Translations under genes and position numbers: made by a program
NCBI GenBank assembly: GCA_002212985.1
Contig: NBMY01000103.1
Span: 1-35,957, forward strand
DNA: 35,957 bases
Source: Sphingobacteriales bacterium TSM_CSS
GTDB taxonomy: Bacteria; Bacteroidota; Bacteroidia; Chitinophagales; UBA2359
Direction: 5' to 3'
Notes under the pieces: generated by a model
What the model was told of the DNA's origin: nothing
The model's input: the letters and a program-made list of their open reading frames with translations, nothing else
Databases searched by the model: none
In this document: positions 9,167 through 17,581 of the stretch, piece after piece
How the letters are laid out: each line of letters opens with the position of its first letter
Position numbering within the stretch: the first letter of the stretch is position 1

Positions 9167-11488
9167 ATGCGCAACAATTTAAAGTTTTTTGCAGCCCTTT
9201 TGTTTTGGGCGTTTGCCATACCGGCAGTTGCCCAGCAACAGGCCATAGGCAACTGGCAGGTTTATTTACCCCAAACCGATGCCACAACCATTGCCCCCGC
9301 AGGCAATAAAGTATATGTGGGCACAAAGTATTACCTCTACGAGTACCATATTGCCAATGGTTCTGTGCGCACTTTGTCGGGGTTAAACGGTTTCAGCGAG
9401 TTGGGCATTGCCCGGATGGCTTATAACAGTATGGTAAATGCCTTAGTAGTTGTTTATAACAGCGCCAATGTAGATGTTTGGAAAGACGGTAAGGTAAAGA
9501 ATTATCCCGATATAAAGCGCTCCAATATTGCTGGCGAAAAGCAGGTTAATCACCTGCTGCCCGAAGGCGAAAAAATGTATCTGTCGTGCAGTTTTGGTAT
9601 TGTGGTATTTAACCTCGCATCGGGCGAGTTTGAAGACACCTTCGTTATCGGACCAAACGGGTCAAATATTAAGGTATATCAGGTAGCCATTCACAATAAC
9701 CTTATTGTAGCAGCTACCGAAAACGGGCTGTACCAGGCCGATTTAACCAATCCCAATCTGGCTTTTTATACCAACTGGCAGCAAAATACCCAAATTGCAC
9801 CTGCCGGGCAACCCGTGGAACATGTGGTATTTGCCAACAACCGCTTTTTTGCAGAAACAGGCGGCATATTGTACCAATCGGAAGATTTAACCCAATGGGA
9901 GCCGGTTTATGGCAATGCGGGCTGGTGCATACAAGCCGTTGAAACTGCTTTTAACAAGGTAGCCGTTTGCGAGTGGAACGGCAGTTGTATAGCCAACGAG
10001 GCCAATGCAGGCAGGGTGGCGGTCATTAACCCCGATTTTTCTATTGATTTGTTTGAAAAATGGGATGTTAACCGTCCCATACAGGCTTTTCCCGATGAAT
10101 GGGGCAATGTATGGGCAGCCGACCTATGGCGAAGTTTAGCGTTGATGGGCGCAAATTTTTCGCAAACCATTGTGCCCGAAGGACCATACAGCCCAAACGT
10201 TTTCGGGCTAACCACTGAGGCTAACCGTTTATGGGTGGCAAATGGCGGCATTAATTACTCAAACTGGAACACCTTGTTCCGCACCGATGGATTTGGTATT
10301 TACGAAAACGGCATTTGGCAGGGGTATGGCGATAGGAACACCCCTTTTTTAGCCGACAAATTAGATATACTGCAAATTATAAAACACCCAACCCAAAACC
10401 TGTACTACCTTGCTTCTTACTATGCAGGGCTGCTAACTTACAACGGCGCCGATTTCTCCCTTTACAACCCCCAAAACAGCACCCTGCAAACAGCTGTGGG
10501 CGATGTGCGATGCAGGGTAAGCGGTTTGGTTTATGATGCAGCAGGCAATCTTTGGGTGTCAAATTTCGGTGCGCCAAAAGCTATATCGGTATTAACTGCT
10601 CAGGGTGAATGGCAATCTTTTACCACGCCCTTTATTACCGGCGACCCACCCAACCCACTCACCCAAATACTGGTAGATGATTATGACCAGAAATGGGTGG
10701 TTGCACATAAAAACGGCTTGTTGGTGTTTAACCACGGCGCCAGCCTGCAAAGCACATCCGATGATAACTATAAACTACTCAAAAGCGGTTCGGGATTGGG
10801 TAATTTACCAACAAACGAGGTAACCTGTATTGCCAAAGACAAAGATGGCGCCATTTGGGTAGGTACTGCCAAGGGAATTGGGGTGTATTATTGCCCGTAT
10901 GCCATTTTTACCAACGGCTGCGATGCGGTAAAACCCTATGTAGAAGTTACCGGTTACGGCGCCTATCTGCTCGAAACAGAAGTGGTGCGGGCAATAGCCG
11001 TTGATGGCGCTAACCGAAAATGGGTAGGCACCGAAAACGGGTTGTGGCTGCTTTCTTCTGATGGAACGGTGCCGCTGCAATATTTTACCACCCAAAACAG
11101 CCCGCTGTTGTCAAATTTTATTACCGCTATTGCCATAAACGGGCAAACCGGCGAAGTTTACATTGGCACCGACCGCGGCTTGGTTTCTTACCGTTCCGAT
11201 GCTACCGAATCCTCAGATGCCAACGGCAAGCTGGTGGTTTTTCCCAACCCGGTACGGCCTGAGTATGAAGGTAATATTGCCATACAAGGGCTGGCACAAA
11301 ACGCCAATGTAAAAATAACCGATATAGCCGGCAACCTTGTTTTTGAAACCACCGCCAACGGCGGCACTGCCATTTGGAACGGCAAAGATTATACAGGCAA
11401 AAAGGCCGCTTCGGGCGTATATCTCATTTTCGGCAGCAATACCGATGGCAGCGATTCGGTAACCGGCAAGTTTATGATTATCCGGTAA
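9167..11488 (+). CDS. porZ: Type IX secretion system protein PorZ
   Basis: PorZ is a surface component of the T9SS attachment complex. It binds anionic lipopolysaccharide and helps the PorU sortase join cargo to it. The product here is 773 residues, close to the family length. A signal peptide (MRNNLKFFAALLFWAFAIPAVAQ) is followed by two beta-propeller-like domains, whose first part carries family-like segments: NWQVYLPQTDAT, TLSGLNGFSELGIARMAYN, DIKRSNIAGEKQVNHL and YLSCSFGIVVFNL. The C-terminus is a T9SS-type sandwich with FPNPVRPEYEGNIAIQGL, a TAIWNGKDYTG segment and KFMIIR at the end. Other T9SS genes are not adjacent, as is usual. It may be read as a two-component-regulator propeller protein in automatic annotation, but the N-terminal segments favour PorZ. 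Confidence 0.9.
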   Translation: MRNNLKFFAALLFWAFAIPAVAQQQAIGNWQVYLPQTDATTIAPAGNKVYVGTKYYLYEYHIANGSVRTLSGLNGFSELGIARMAYNSMVNALVVVYNSANVDVWKDGKVKNYPDIKRSNIAGEKQVNHLLPEGEKMYLSCSFGIVVFNLASGEFEDTFVIGPNGSNIKVYQVAIHNNLIVAATENGLYQADLTNPNLAFYTNWQQNTQIAPAGQPVEHVVFANNRFFAETGGILYQSEDLTQWEPVYGNAGWCIQAVETAFNKVAVCEWNGSCIANEANAGRVAVINPDFSIDLFEKWDVNRPIQAFPDEWGNVWAADLWRSLALMGANFSQTIVPEGPYSPNVFGLTTEANRLWVANGGINYSNWNTLFRTDGFGIYENGIWQGYGDRNTPFLADKLDILQIIKHPTQNLYYLASYYAGLLTYNGADFSLYNPQNSTLQTAVGDVRCRVSGLVYDAAGNLWVSNFGAPKAISVLTAQGEWQSFTTPFITGDPPNPLTQILVDDYDQKWVVAHKNGLLVFNHGASLQSTSDDNYKLLKSGSGLGNLPTNEVTCIAKDKDGAIWVGTAKGIGVYYCPYAIFTNGCDAVKPYVEVTGYGAYLLETEVVRAIAVDGANRKWVGTENGLWLLSSDGTVPLQYFTTQNSPLLSNFITAIAINGQTGEVYIGTDRGLVSYRSDATESSDANGKLVVFPNPVRPEYEGNIAIQGLAQNANVKITDIAGNLVFETTANGGTAIWNGKDYTGKKAASGVYLIFGSNTDGSDSVTGKFMIIR

Positions 11489-11547
11489 GAACCGGCTTTG
11501 GATTGCCGCATTATAAATAAGAAAACAGGCTAAAAGGCCAAAATGCC

Positions 11548-12957
11548 ATGCAAAACCGGTTACCCCTTTTATGCAGCCTGCCAGTTTATGCCCTGGCCGC
11601 AGTGCTGGCGGCATTTTGCTTTGGCAGTTGTGCCCACGAAACTCCCAAACCCAACATTCTGCTTATTCTTGCCGATGATTTGGGTATTGGTGATATAGGT
11701 TGCTACGGCGCCTCCGATGCGCTTACACCCAACCTTGATGCTTTGGCAGAAAGTGGTATGAGATTTGAAAATTTTTATGCAGCCAGCCCCGTTTGCTCGC
11801 CCACCCGGGCCGCCCTTCTGAGCGGTGAAAACCCGTATGCAACCGGTGTGCAGGGGGTAATACGCGCCAACTCTGCCGATAGCTGGGGCTACCTGCTGCC
11901 ACAGGTTACCCTGTTGCCCAAACGCTTAAAGGAGCAAGGCTACCAAACGGCACTTATCGGCAAATGGCATCTTGGATTAGAAACGCCCAATCTGCCCAAC
12001 TTGCGCGGTTTTGATTTTTTTGAAGGCTTTTTGGGCGATAAAATGGACGACTACTACACCCATTTGCGCGAAGGGCAAAATTACCTGCGCCGCAATACCG
12101 ATACCATTAACCCGACTGGTCATGCCACTGACTTGTTTACCCAATGGGCGTGTAATTATTTGCGGCGTGCTGCACAGGAAAAACAGCCGTTTTTCCTGTA
12201 CTTGGCCTACAATGCGCCGCACAACCCCATACAGCCGCCGACAGAATGGGTACAAACTTACCGAAAGCAATACCCTCAAACAACCGGTACACGGGCAGAT
12301 TACTGCGCATTTATAGCCCAACTGGACCATGGCATTGGCAAAGTGCTGCATGTATTAGACAGCCTGCAAATTACAGAAAAAACGGTGGTTATTTTTACTT
12401 CCGATAACGGGGCGAGTTTGCAGTATGGGGGGAGCAACGGCAGTTTGCGCAGTGGTAAGCCCACCTTGTATGAAGGTGGTTTAAAAGTGCCCCTGCTGAT
12501 AAGGTACGCAGGAGTTGTGGCAGCAAACAGTGTTGCCACGCAAACCGCTATTACTACCGATATTTTTCACACTATTGCGGCCTTGCCTGCTATTCAAGGC
12601 AAAATGCCAATTCCTGCTGCATCGGGGGTTAGTTTATTACCTGTTTTGCAGGGCAGCACAGCCGCCGATTCGGTTTTGGCAAGCCGCCTGCTGTACTGGT
12701 TTTACCGCGAAGGAGGCGATGTGTTTGGCGCCGGCGCTACTGTAGAGGCTTGCCGGCAGGGCAACCTTAAACTTCTGCGCCCCTTGCCCGGCGCTGCTCC
12801 CGAACTCTACAACCTGCAAACCGACCCCGCCGAAACTACGAACCTTGCCTTAACCGACACTGCAACATACAACAACCTGATGAAACTGTTGGCGCAACAA
12901 ACGCAGCAGGCAATGAAGATACCCTATCGCCCGCCAAAACCTGCCGGGCAAAAGTAA
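11548..12957 (+). CDS. Lipoprotein sulfatase (type I, formylglycine-dependent)
   Basis: Sulfate-ester hydrolase of 469 residues. The N-terminus has a hydrophobic stretch ending in a lipobox (CFGSC, Cys28), so the protein is probably a lipoprotein in the periplasm or outer membrane. The metal-binding start LLILADDLGIGDIG (D43, D44) is followed by PVCSPTRAALLSG. Cys83 in CxPxR is the residue converted to formylglycine by a maturase that is not in this window. Further sulfatase motifs are LIGKWHLG, the FTSDNGAS metal site and the GKPTLYEGGLKVP segment. The substrate is unknown. No SusC/SusD pair or other glycan genes are nearby, so it does not sit in a polysaccharide utilisation locus here. It begins 59 bases after porZ. 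Confidence 0.93.
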   Translation: MQNRLPLLCSLPVYALAAVLAAFCFGSCAHETPKPNILLILADDLGIGDIGCYGASDALTPNLDALAESGMRFENFYAASPVCSPTRAALLSGENPYATGVQGVIRANSADSWGYLLPQVTLLPKRLKEQGYQTALIGKWHLGLETPNLPNLRGFDFFEGFLGDKMDDYYTHLREGQNYLRRNTDTINPTGHATDLFTQWACNYLRRAAQEKQPFFLYLAYNAPHNPIQPPTEWVQTYRKQYPQTTGTRADYCAFIAQLDHGIGKVLHVLDSLQITEKTVVIFTSDNGASLQYGGSNGSLRSGKPTLYEGGLKVPLLIRYAGVVAANSVATQTAITTDIFHTIAALPAIQGKMPIPAASGVSLLPVLQGSTAADSVLASRLLYWFYREGGDVFGAGATVEACRQGNLKLLRPLPGAAPELYNLQTDPAETTNLALTDTATYNNLMKLLAQQTQQAMKIPYRPPKPAGQK

Positions 12958-12962
12958 AAAAT

Positions 12963-12981
12963 AGTTGCCGGTTAAACAACT
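12963..12981 (-). terminator. Weak candidate terminator for the response regulator
   Basis: On the minus strand a 5-bp stem (AGTTG/CAACT) is followed by ATTTTTT, in the 37-base gap between convergent genes. The stem is short, so this is tentative. Confidence 0.35.
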
Positions 12982-12994
12982 GTAATAAATGGGT

Positions 12995-13699
12995 TCAGGG
13001 CATATCAATCAGCTTGTAGCCTTTTCCATGAACATTGATGATGTTAATGTTCGGGTCTTCTTTAAGGTATTTGCGCAGTTTGGTAATGAAAACGTCCATG
13101 CTTCGGGCGGTAAAATAATTATCTTCGCCCCAAATGGTTTTAAGTGTTATTTCGCGCTCGGTAATGCTGTTTTTGTTTTGGCAGAGCATTACCAGCAAGG
13201 CGCTTTCTTTGGTGGTTAGTTTAATGGTTTCGCCGTTTTGTTCCAAGGTTTGCTGGGTAGGTTTAAAAATATAACTGCCTATGGCAAACTCATCGGGAAC
13301 GGTAGTGGGGGCATTTGCCTGTTGCTGGCATCGGCGCCAAATGGCATCAATGCGCAGTTTGAGTTCCTCCATGCTAAAGGGTTTGGTGAGGTAATCGTCG
13401 CCGCCAACTTTAAATCCCTCTACCTTATCTTCTTTCATAGATTTGGCTGTAAGGAAAATAATAGGTACAAACTCATTTTTCTCGCGAATCTTTTTTGCAA
13501 GGGTAAAACCGTCCATTACGGGCATCATTACATCTAATATGCACATATCGAAACGGTTTTTTGCAAAGGAGTTAAACCCTTCGGCGCCGTTTTCACAGAG
13601 GGTAGTGTCGTAGCCTTTCATAGAGAGGTACTCCCGCAGTATATCGCCCAGATTGGGGTCGTCTTCAACTAAAAGCAGTTTAGGGTTTTTCAGTGTCAT
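12995..13699 (-). CDS. OmpR/PhoB-family response regulator
   Basis: DNA-binding response regulator of 234 residues. The receiver domain (residues about 7-120) has the acidic pair D13/D14, the phospho-acceptor D56 (CILDVMMP), T84 and K106 (TKPF). The winged-helix output domain (about 135-232) has the family strand GSYIFKPTQQTLEQNGE and the recognition region ARSMDVFITKLRKYLKEDP. It lies 89 bases downstream of the sensor kinase gene on the same strand and is surely its partner. The most obvious candidate targets are its own operon and the divergent secreted PDZ protein at 15925. Confidence 0.95.
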   Translation of the reverse strand: MTLKNPKLLLVEDDPNLGDILREYLSMKGYDTTLCENGAEGFNSFAKNRFDMCILDVMMPVMDGFTLAKKIREKNEFVPIIFLTAKSMKEDKVEGFKVGGDDYLTKPFSMEELKLRIDAIWRRCQQQANAPTTVPDEFAIGSYIFKPTQQTLEQNGETIKLTTKESALLVMLCQNKNSITEREITLKTIWGEDNYFTARSMDVFITKLRKYLKEDPNINIINVHGKGYKLIDMP

Positions 13700-13788
13700 A
13701 ACTTACACGCAGATTAAGGTAAAATAGAGCGAAAACATTTAAGAAGAAAAAACAGGAGGACATACCTATAACTAATAAATAACACGTT

Positions 13789-15720
13789 TTATTGTGCCAG
13801 GGGCAATCTTACTTCAAAGGTGCTGCCTTTTCCAAGCCTGCTGTTGGCTTTAATAGAGCCGCCGTGTTGTTCAACCATCAGTTTGGCATAGCTAAGTCCA
13901 AGTCCAAATCCTTTTACGTTGTGAATGTTGCCGGTAGGAACGCGGTAGAATTGTTCAAAAATTTTGTTAATGGTATCTTTCCCCATTCCAATGCCGTTAT
14001 CGGTAACAGAAATAATGAGGTTATTTTCCATATTGAAGGTAGCAATGGCAATTTGCGGCGGAACGTCGGGTTTGGCATATTTTACGGCATTATCCAGCAG
14101 GTTGTAAATAACGTTGGTTAGGTGCAGCAAATCGCCGTCAACCTGGGCATTGGCAGCTTCGAGGTTGGTCGTAATGTTGCCATGCTGTTTGTTTACGCGC
14201 AGCATGGTTTTTTGTGCGGCTTCCAAAAGAACATGGTGCATATCAATACGCTCAATATTGAGTTTTAGGTTGCCCTTTTCCAGTCGGGCAAATTGAAGTA
14301 CTTTTTCTACGTGGTCTTGCAGGCGGCTGTTTTCTTCCTGAATCATGCCGGCATAGCGCTCAATTCGCTCTTCAGATTTAACCAGGTTTTTATCGGTAAG
14401 AATTTCGCAGGCCAGTTTTATGGTTGATATCGGGGTTTTGAGTTCATGCGTCATGTTGTTGATAAAATCGGTTTTCATATCCGAAAGCTTTTTCTGCCTG
14501 ATGATGGTGTGCATGGTAAAGGCAAAAACGGCCATAATAATGAGGTTAAACAGCAGTGAAGACCCCAGCATGAATACCGATGAGTTGTAGATGTATTTTT
14601 GTTGTTGAGGGAAATGCAGCAGCAGTTCGGCGCTGGGGGTAAAAACGGCTTCCTGCCCTATTATTTTGCGGTAGGGTGTGTTTAGCAGGTGCGGTTCAAC
14701 CGGTAAGCGGGTACTGTTCGTATAAACAATATTGTTGTTAAAAGTGCAATTATCTCTGGCCCGCAGGCAATATTCAAAAGGTATGTCAATGCCGGCATCC
14801 TGAAGGGTATTTCTAAGCGTGTTTTCCAGTACCTGTTTATCAAAACGCTCATTTATAGGCTTGTTTACCAGCATCATTTCAACTGCAATGCTTTGAATAT
14901 GTTCGTAGTTTTGCTCCATTCGGGCGGCAAGGGTGGCAAGCGCCGTAGTATCCAGATTATTGGGCCAAACCATTTGCGAGTCTGCTTTCAGCGTGGCCGT
15001 GGGAAATAAACCGGCTTGTATGAAGGCGCTGTTTTGGCGGTTCGGGAGAGTATCTTTTTTTGGGTAGTTGCCGGTAAGCAGGGCAGGTGAGTTAAACAAT
15101 CTGGGGCGTTTGTATCTTATAATCACCTCATCGCCTGCCGAGTGTTTTGCCACCATTACCTGAATATCGTGCGCAGTGAAAACCGGCACCGAATCAAGGG
15201 CGGTAATAATATCGCCTTCTCTAAGCCCGGCGGCTTTTGCGGGACTGTTGTTTACCACTTGTGTAACCATCACACCCGGACCTAAACTTTCGGGGGCAGC
15301 TTCTAAAACAACGCCTAAAAATGCGCCGCCTGCCGCCGGTGTTTTGCTTTTGCGGATAAATATTACATGGTTGTTGGCGGCAGCGCTGTCGTCGGGACAA
15401 TTGATGCCGGTTGGCGGCGGTATAGCAGCAATTTGCTTTGCAGTATCAGCATCCGCAACAATGCTGTTATTGGTAAGGGTTAGCTGTATGCCGTTGGGTG
15501 GCAGATTGCTGGTTTGCGACAAGCGTTCCCACATAAGGCGGGCAGTTTCCAGTTTTTCCATTCTGGAAACTACTTTTTGCATTACCTCATTCACCGTTTG
15601 GTCAAACCGGGCTTCTTTTACCGCAATAGCCTCCATTACCCACCGATATTGAAGCCATACCAATCCCGACAGAGAAATAGCCATGATAGCGATAAGTAAC
15701 CTTATGTGGTGATTTTGCAT
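13789..15720 (-). CDS. Sensor histidine kinase with a periplasmic PDZ domain
   Basis: Inner-membrane kinase of 643 residues. TM1 is near residues 7-25 and TM2 near 382-403, leaving a periplasmic sensor region of about 355 residues. Inside it, residues 132-205 form a PDZ domain (GGAFLGVVLE, NNSPAKAAGLREGDIITALD, GDEVIIRYKRP). The rest of the sensor region, 206-380, matches nothing I recognise. After TM2 come a standard dimerisation box with H425 (NMTHELKTPIS) and an ATPase domain with NLLDNAVKYA, TDNGIGMG and GFGLGLSYAK. A HAMP domain is not evident. The response regulator gene follows, and a secreted PDZ protein is encoded divergently about 200 bases upstream. Periplasmic PDZ domains in kinases are uncommon; the envelope protease DegS uses one to sense exposed C-termini, so a similar role is inferred but unproven. 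Confidence 0.9.
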   Translation of the reverse strand: MQNHHIRLLIAIMAISLSGLVWLQYRWVMEAIAVKEARFDQTVNEVMQKVVSRMEKLETARLMWERLSQTSNLPPNGIQLTLTNNSIVADADTAKQIAAIPPPTGINCPDDSAAANNHVIFIRKSKTPAAGGAFLGVVLEAAPESLGPGVMVTQVVNNSPAKAAGLREGDIITALDSVPVFTAHDIQVMVAKHSAGDEVIIRYKRPRLFNSPALLTGNYPKKDTLPNRQNSAFIQAGLFPTATLKADSQMVWPNNLDTTALATLAARMEQNYEHIQSIAVEMMLVNKPINERFDKQVLENTLRNTLQDAGIDIPFEYCLRARDNCTFNNNIVYTNSTRLPVEPHLLNTPYRKIIGQEAVFTPSAELLLHFPQQQKYIYNSSVFMLGSSLLFNLIIMAVFAFTMHTIIRQKKLSDMKTDFINNMTHELKTPISTIKLACEILTDKNLVKSEERIERYAGMIQEENSRLQDHVEKVLQFARLEKGNLKLNIERIDMHHVLLEAAQKTMLRVNKQHGNITTNLEAANAQVDGDLLHLTNVIYNLLDNAVKYAKPDVPPQIAIATFNMENNLIISVTDNGIGMGKDTINKIFEQFYRVPTGNIHNVKGFGLGLSYAKLMVEQHGGSIKANSRLGKGSTFEVRLPLAQ

Positions 15721-15790
15721 ATTTTAATACTATAAAACTGAACTTTTGCGTTTGGTTGAATTGTTATACCTATTAACCTTATTTTGTCAA

Positions 15791-15798
15791 CAAAAATA
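15791..15798 (-). promoter_or_regulatory. Candidate -7 element for the kinase/regulator operon
   Basis: The minus strand reads TATTTTTG, fitting TAnnTTTG, 70 bases before the kinase ATG. The region is rich in A and T, so a chance match is possible. Confidence 0.33.
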
Positions 15799-15883
15799 CA
15801 ACCCAAACAGCGCATTTGTTTAGGCTTAATCTTCTTTAACTTATTTTAACGCAGTTTTAACGTATAAATTATTGCCTTCAACT

Positions 15884-15891
15884 TAATTTTG
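15884..15891 (+). promoter_or_regulatory. Candidate -7 element for the secreted PDZ protein
   Basis: TAATTTTG fits TAnnTTTG and lies 33 bases before the ATG at 15925. It shares the short divergent region with the kinase promoter, so a common regulator could act on both. Confidence 0.35.
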
Positions 15892-15924
15892 TGTCATCAA
15901 GTTAAACCGCTTAAAAAATGCCTT

Positions 15925-17061
15925 ATGAAAAGTGTAAAAAAAGCAGTTATCCGTTGTTTAACCGTTTTCGTGGTAAGTTGTGGTATTTTTGTGCACTTGC
16001 CCCAATTGCAGGCACAGGAAATAGAGCCGGAGGTGCGCATTAAAATTCAACAAAACGTCAATGGAAAGATTACAGAAATTGACACCGTAATAAGCGGCAA
16101 TAGCGCCCATGTAAACGACCTCATGCGCGATTTTCACCTGCACCTGCAAATGCCTGAGTTACAACCATCCAACCCGGCCGGTACCGATAAACCATCTCAT
16201 GGAAGTTTGGCCGATAAATCGCACAAGCGTTCTATGCGGCAGGATAACAACGCCGATGGCAATGCAGAATTGTATGAAAACAGCGGAGAAGCCTCTTTGG
16301 GTATTGTGGTAGATGCCAAAGAGGCCAAAGACGACGATGAAGGGGTTAAAGTAAGCAGCGTAATTGCCGGTAGTGCAGCCGAAAAGGCAGGTCTTAAACC
16401 CGGCGATCTTATTATGAACATTGACGGCAAAGAATTATACGCCTCTGAAGATTTGGTTCGCGAAATAAAAGCTCGCCAACCCGGCGATGCCATAACCATT
16501 ACCTATATCAGAAACGGAAAACGAAACGATACGAAAGCGGTTTTACAAGAACCCGATTTTGAAGATTTCCTGCAGGGACAGTCATGGATGGGTGATTTTT
16601 TTAACCCCGATGTGTGGAACAACAATCAGCAGTTTAAAGATTGGACCGATGAATTGGACCGTTTCAGAAAGCAAATGGAGGAACACATGCAGGAGTGGAA
16701 CCGGCAAAACGAAAATCTTGACAACCATTGGAACGATTTTGACGCCCCGCTAATGCCCCCTGCCGCAAAACCGGACAATAAACAACCCGAACCCGAATTG
16801 CAGCCCGAAAAAATGAGCCTTGCCGTTGATGCCACACAAAAAACCTTCGACCTCTCATTTACCCTGTCCGAAAGCGGCAGCGCTACTGTCAGAATAATGA
16901 ACGCACAGGGCAACATCTTGTTTGAAGACAATGCAGCCCGTTTTCCGGGAACCTACCGTAAAACCATCAAGCCCGAAACCGCCGGCGCTTTTGCCGGCAC
17001 CTATTTTTTGCAAATAGTACAAAACGGTAAAATGTACAACAAAAAAATAACCGTTTACTAA
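15925..17061 (+). CDS. Secreted PDZ-domain protein with T9SS sorting domain
   Basis: Exported protein of 378 residues. I chose the ATG at 15925 because the upstream TTG/GTG codons would put 12 extra residues before the signal peptide (MKSVKKAVIRCLTVFVVSCG, cleavage after LQAQ). Residues 32-80 hold a strand-rich segment (RIKIQQNVNGKITEIDTVIS). One PDZ domain lies at about 122-208 (EASLGIVVD, SAAEKAGLKPGDLIMNIDGK, GDAITITYIRNG). Next is a Trp/Asn/Asp-rich, probably helical segment (208-275), a proline-rich linker and a T9SS type A sorting domain ending KMYNKKITVY. No protease domain is present, so it is a PDZ binding protein and not an HtrA enzyme. It is divergent from a kinase that itself carries a PDZ domain, which suggests it is a target or ligand of that system. 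Confidence 0.85.
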   Translation: MKSVKKAVIRCLTVFVVSCGIFVHLPQLQAQEIEPEVRIKIQQNVNGKITEIDTVISGNSAHVNDLMRDFHLHLQMPELQPSNPAGTDKPSHGSLADKSHKRSMRQDNNADGNAELYENSGEASLGIVVDAKEAKDDDEGVKVSSVIAGSAAEKAGLKPGDLIMNIDGKELYASEDLVREIKARQPGDAITITYIRNGKRNDTKAVLQEPDFEDFLQGQSWMGDFFNPDVWNNNQQFKDWTDELDRFRKQMEEHMQEWNRQNENLDNHWNDFDAPLMPPAAKPDNKQPEPELQPEKMSLAVDATQKTFDLSFTLSESGSATVRIMNAQGNILFEDNAARFPGTYRKTIKPETAGAFAGTYFLQIVQNGKMYNKKITVY

Positions 17062-17135
17062 ACGCATAAACCGCTGAAACAATCAGGAGCGTAAATAAAC
17101 TTAGATACCATATTTTTTTGGTTTTAGATTGACAC

Positions 17136-17168
17136 GTCCGGTTGGTTTTTACCAGCCGGACTTTTTTT
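17136..17168 (+). terminator. Strong intrinsic terminator
   Basis: A 10-bp stem (GTCCGGTTGG with CCAGCCGGAC, one G-T wobble) with a 6-base loop is followed by seven T. It ends the secreted PDZ gene and insulates it from the ubiquitin-like gene set that begins at 17287. Confidence 0.92.
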
Positions 17169-17206
17169 AAGTTCTGGTACGGTAACTTTTTAACCGCTTT
17201 TCTGTC

Positions 17207-17214
17207 TATATTTG
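17207..17214 (+). promoter_or_regulatory. Candidate -7 element for the ubiquitin-like gene set
   Basis: TATATTTG fits TAnnTTTG, lies downstream of a strong terminator and 72 bases before the first ATG (17287). A clear -33 TTG is missing. Confidence 0.45.
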
Positions 17215-17286
17215 TGTAACCATGCAGCCGCGGGCACCGTAAATGCGCAGCAGATGGTTATTTTAGCATTTAAAGCACCCTATTGT

Positions 17287-17538
17287 ATGTTACCAATTAC
17301 CATTTTACTAAAAGACAGCACTACCGGCAAGGAAGTGGAAATTGAACTGCCATCCGATGTTTTAATTAAAGACCTGTTGCCGGCAATTACCCATGCCTTG
17401 GGCATTGATTATGCCGAACAAAGGCAATTGCAGAATAAAACTCAGGCTTTTGACTACCTTGAAACCGATACCCTGCGCTCGCGCCATACACGCATGAACG
17501 ATATGTGTATTTTGAAATACGAAACCATACAGGGTTAG
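17287..17538 (+). CDS. Ubiquitin-like (YukD/EsaB-type beta-grasp) protein
   Basis: Small protein of 83 residues with the pattern of a beta-grasp ubiquitin fold: first hairpin LPITILLKD ... GKEVEIELP, a helix DVLIKDLLPAITHALGI, then short strands and a last strand NDMCILKYE. The alternation resembles YukD/EsaB. I chose the ATG at 17287 because it sits directly before the first strand; starts at 17212 or 17254 would add an unstructured leader. The chain stops right after a short tail, ETIQG, so a glycine (G83) is the natural C-terminus, as in a mature ubiquitin-like modifier, and no processing would be needed. The gene stands 43 bases before an E2-like gene and is followed by a JAMM peptidase gene. 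No WXG100 or EssC gene is nearby, so a type VII secretion role is unlikely. Confidence 0.8.
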   Translation: MLPITILLKDSTTGKEVEIELPSDVLIKDLLPAITHALGIDYAEQRQLQNKTQAFDYLETDTLRSRHTRMNDMCILKYETIQG

Positions 17539-17581
17539 GCATCATTTATTAGCTACGGTAAACAAACGGCAGTAAACAGCT

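Noticed and set aside
15925..17061. HtrA/DegP-type protease
   Set aside because: Only a PDZ domain is present; there is no trypsin-like domain with a GNSGGP motif.
17212..17286. Longer start for the ubiquitin-like protein
   Set aside because: It would begin within the promoter-like TATATTTG element and add a leader with no strand pattern; the beta-grasp fold begins at the ATG at 17287.
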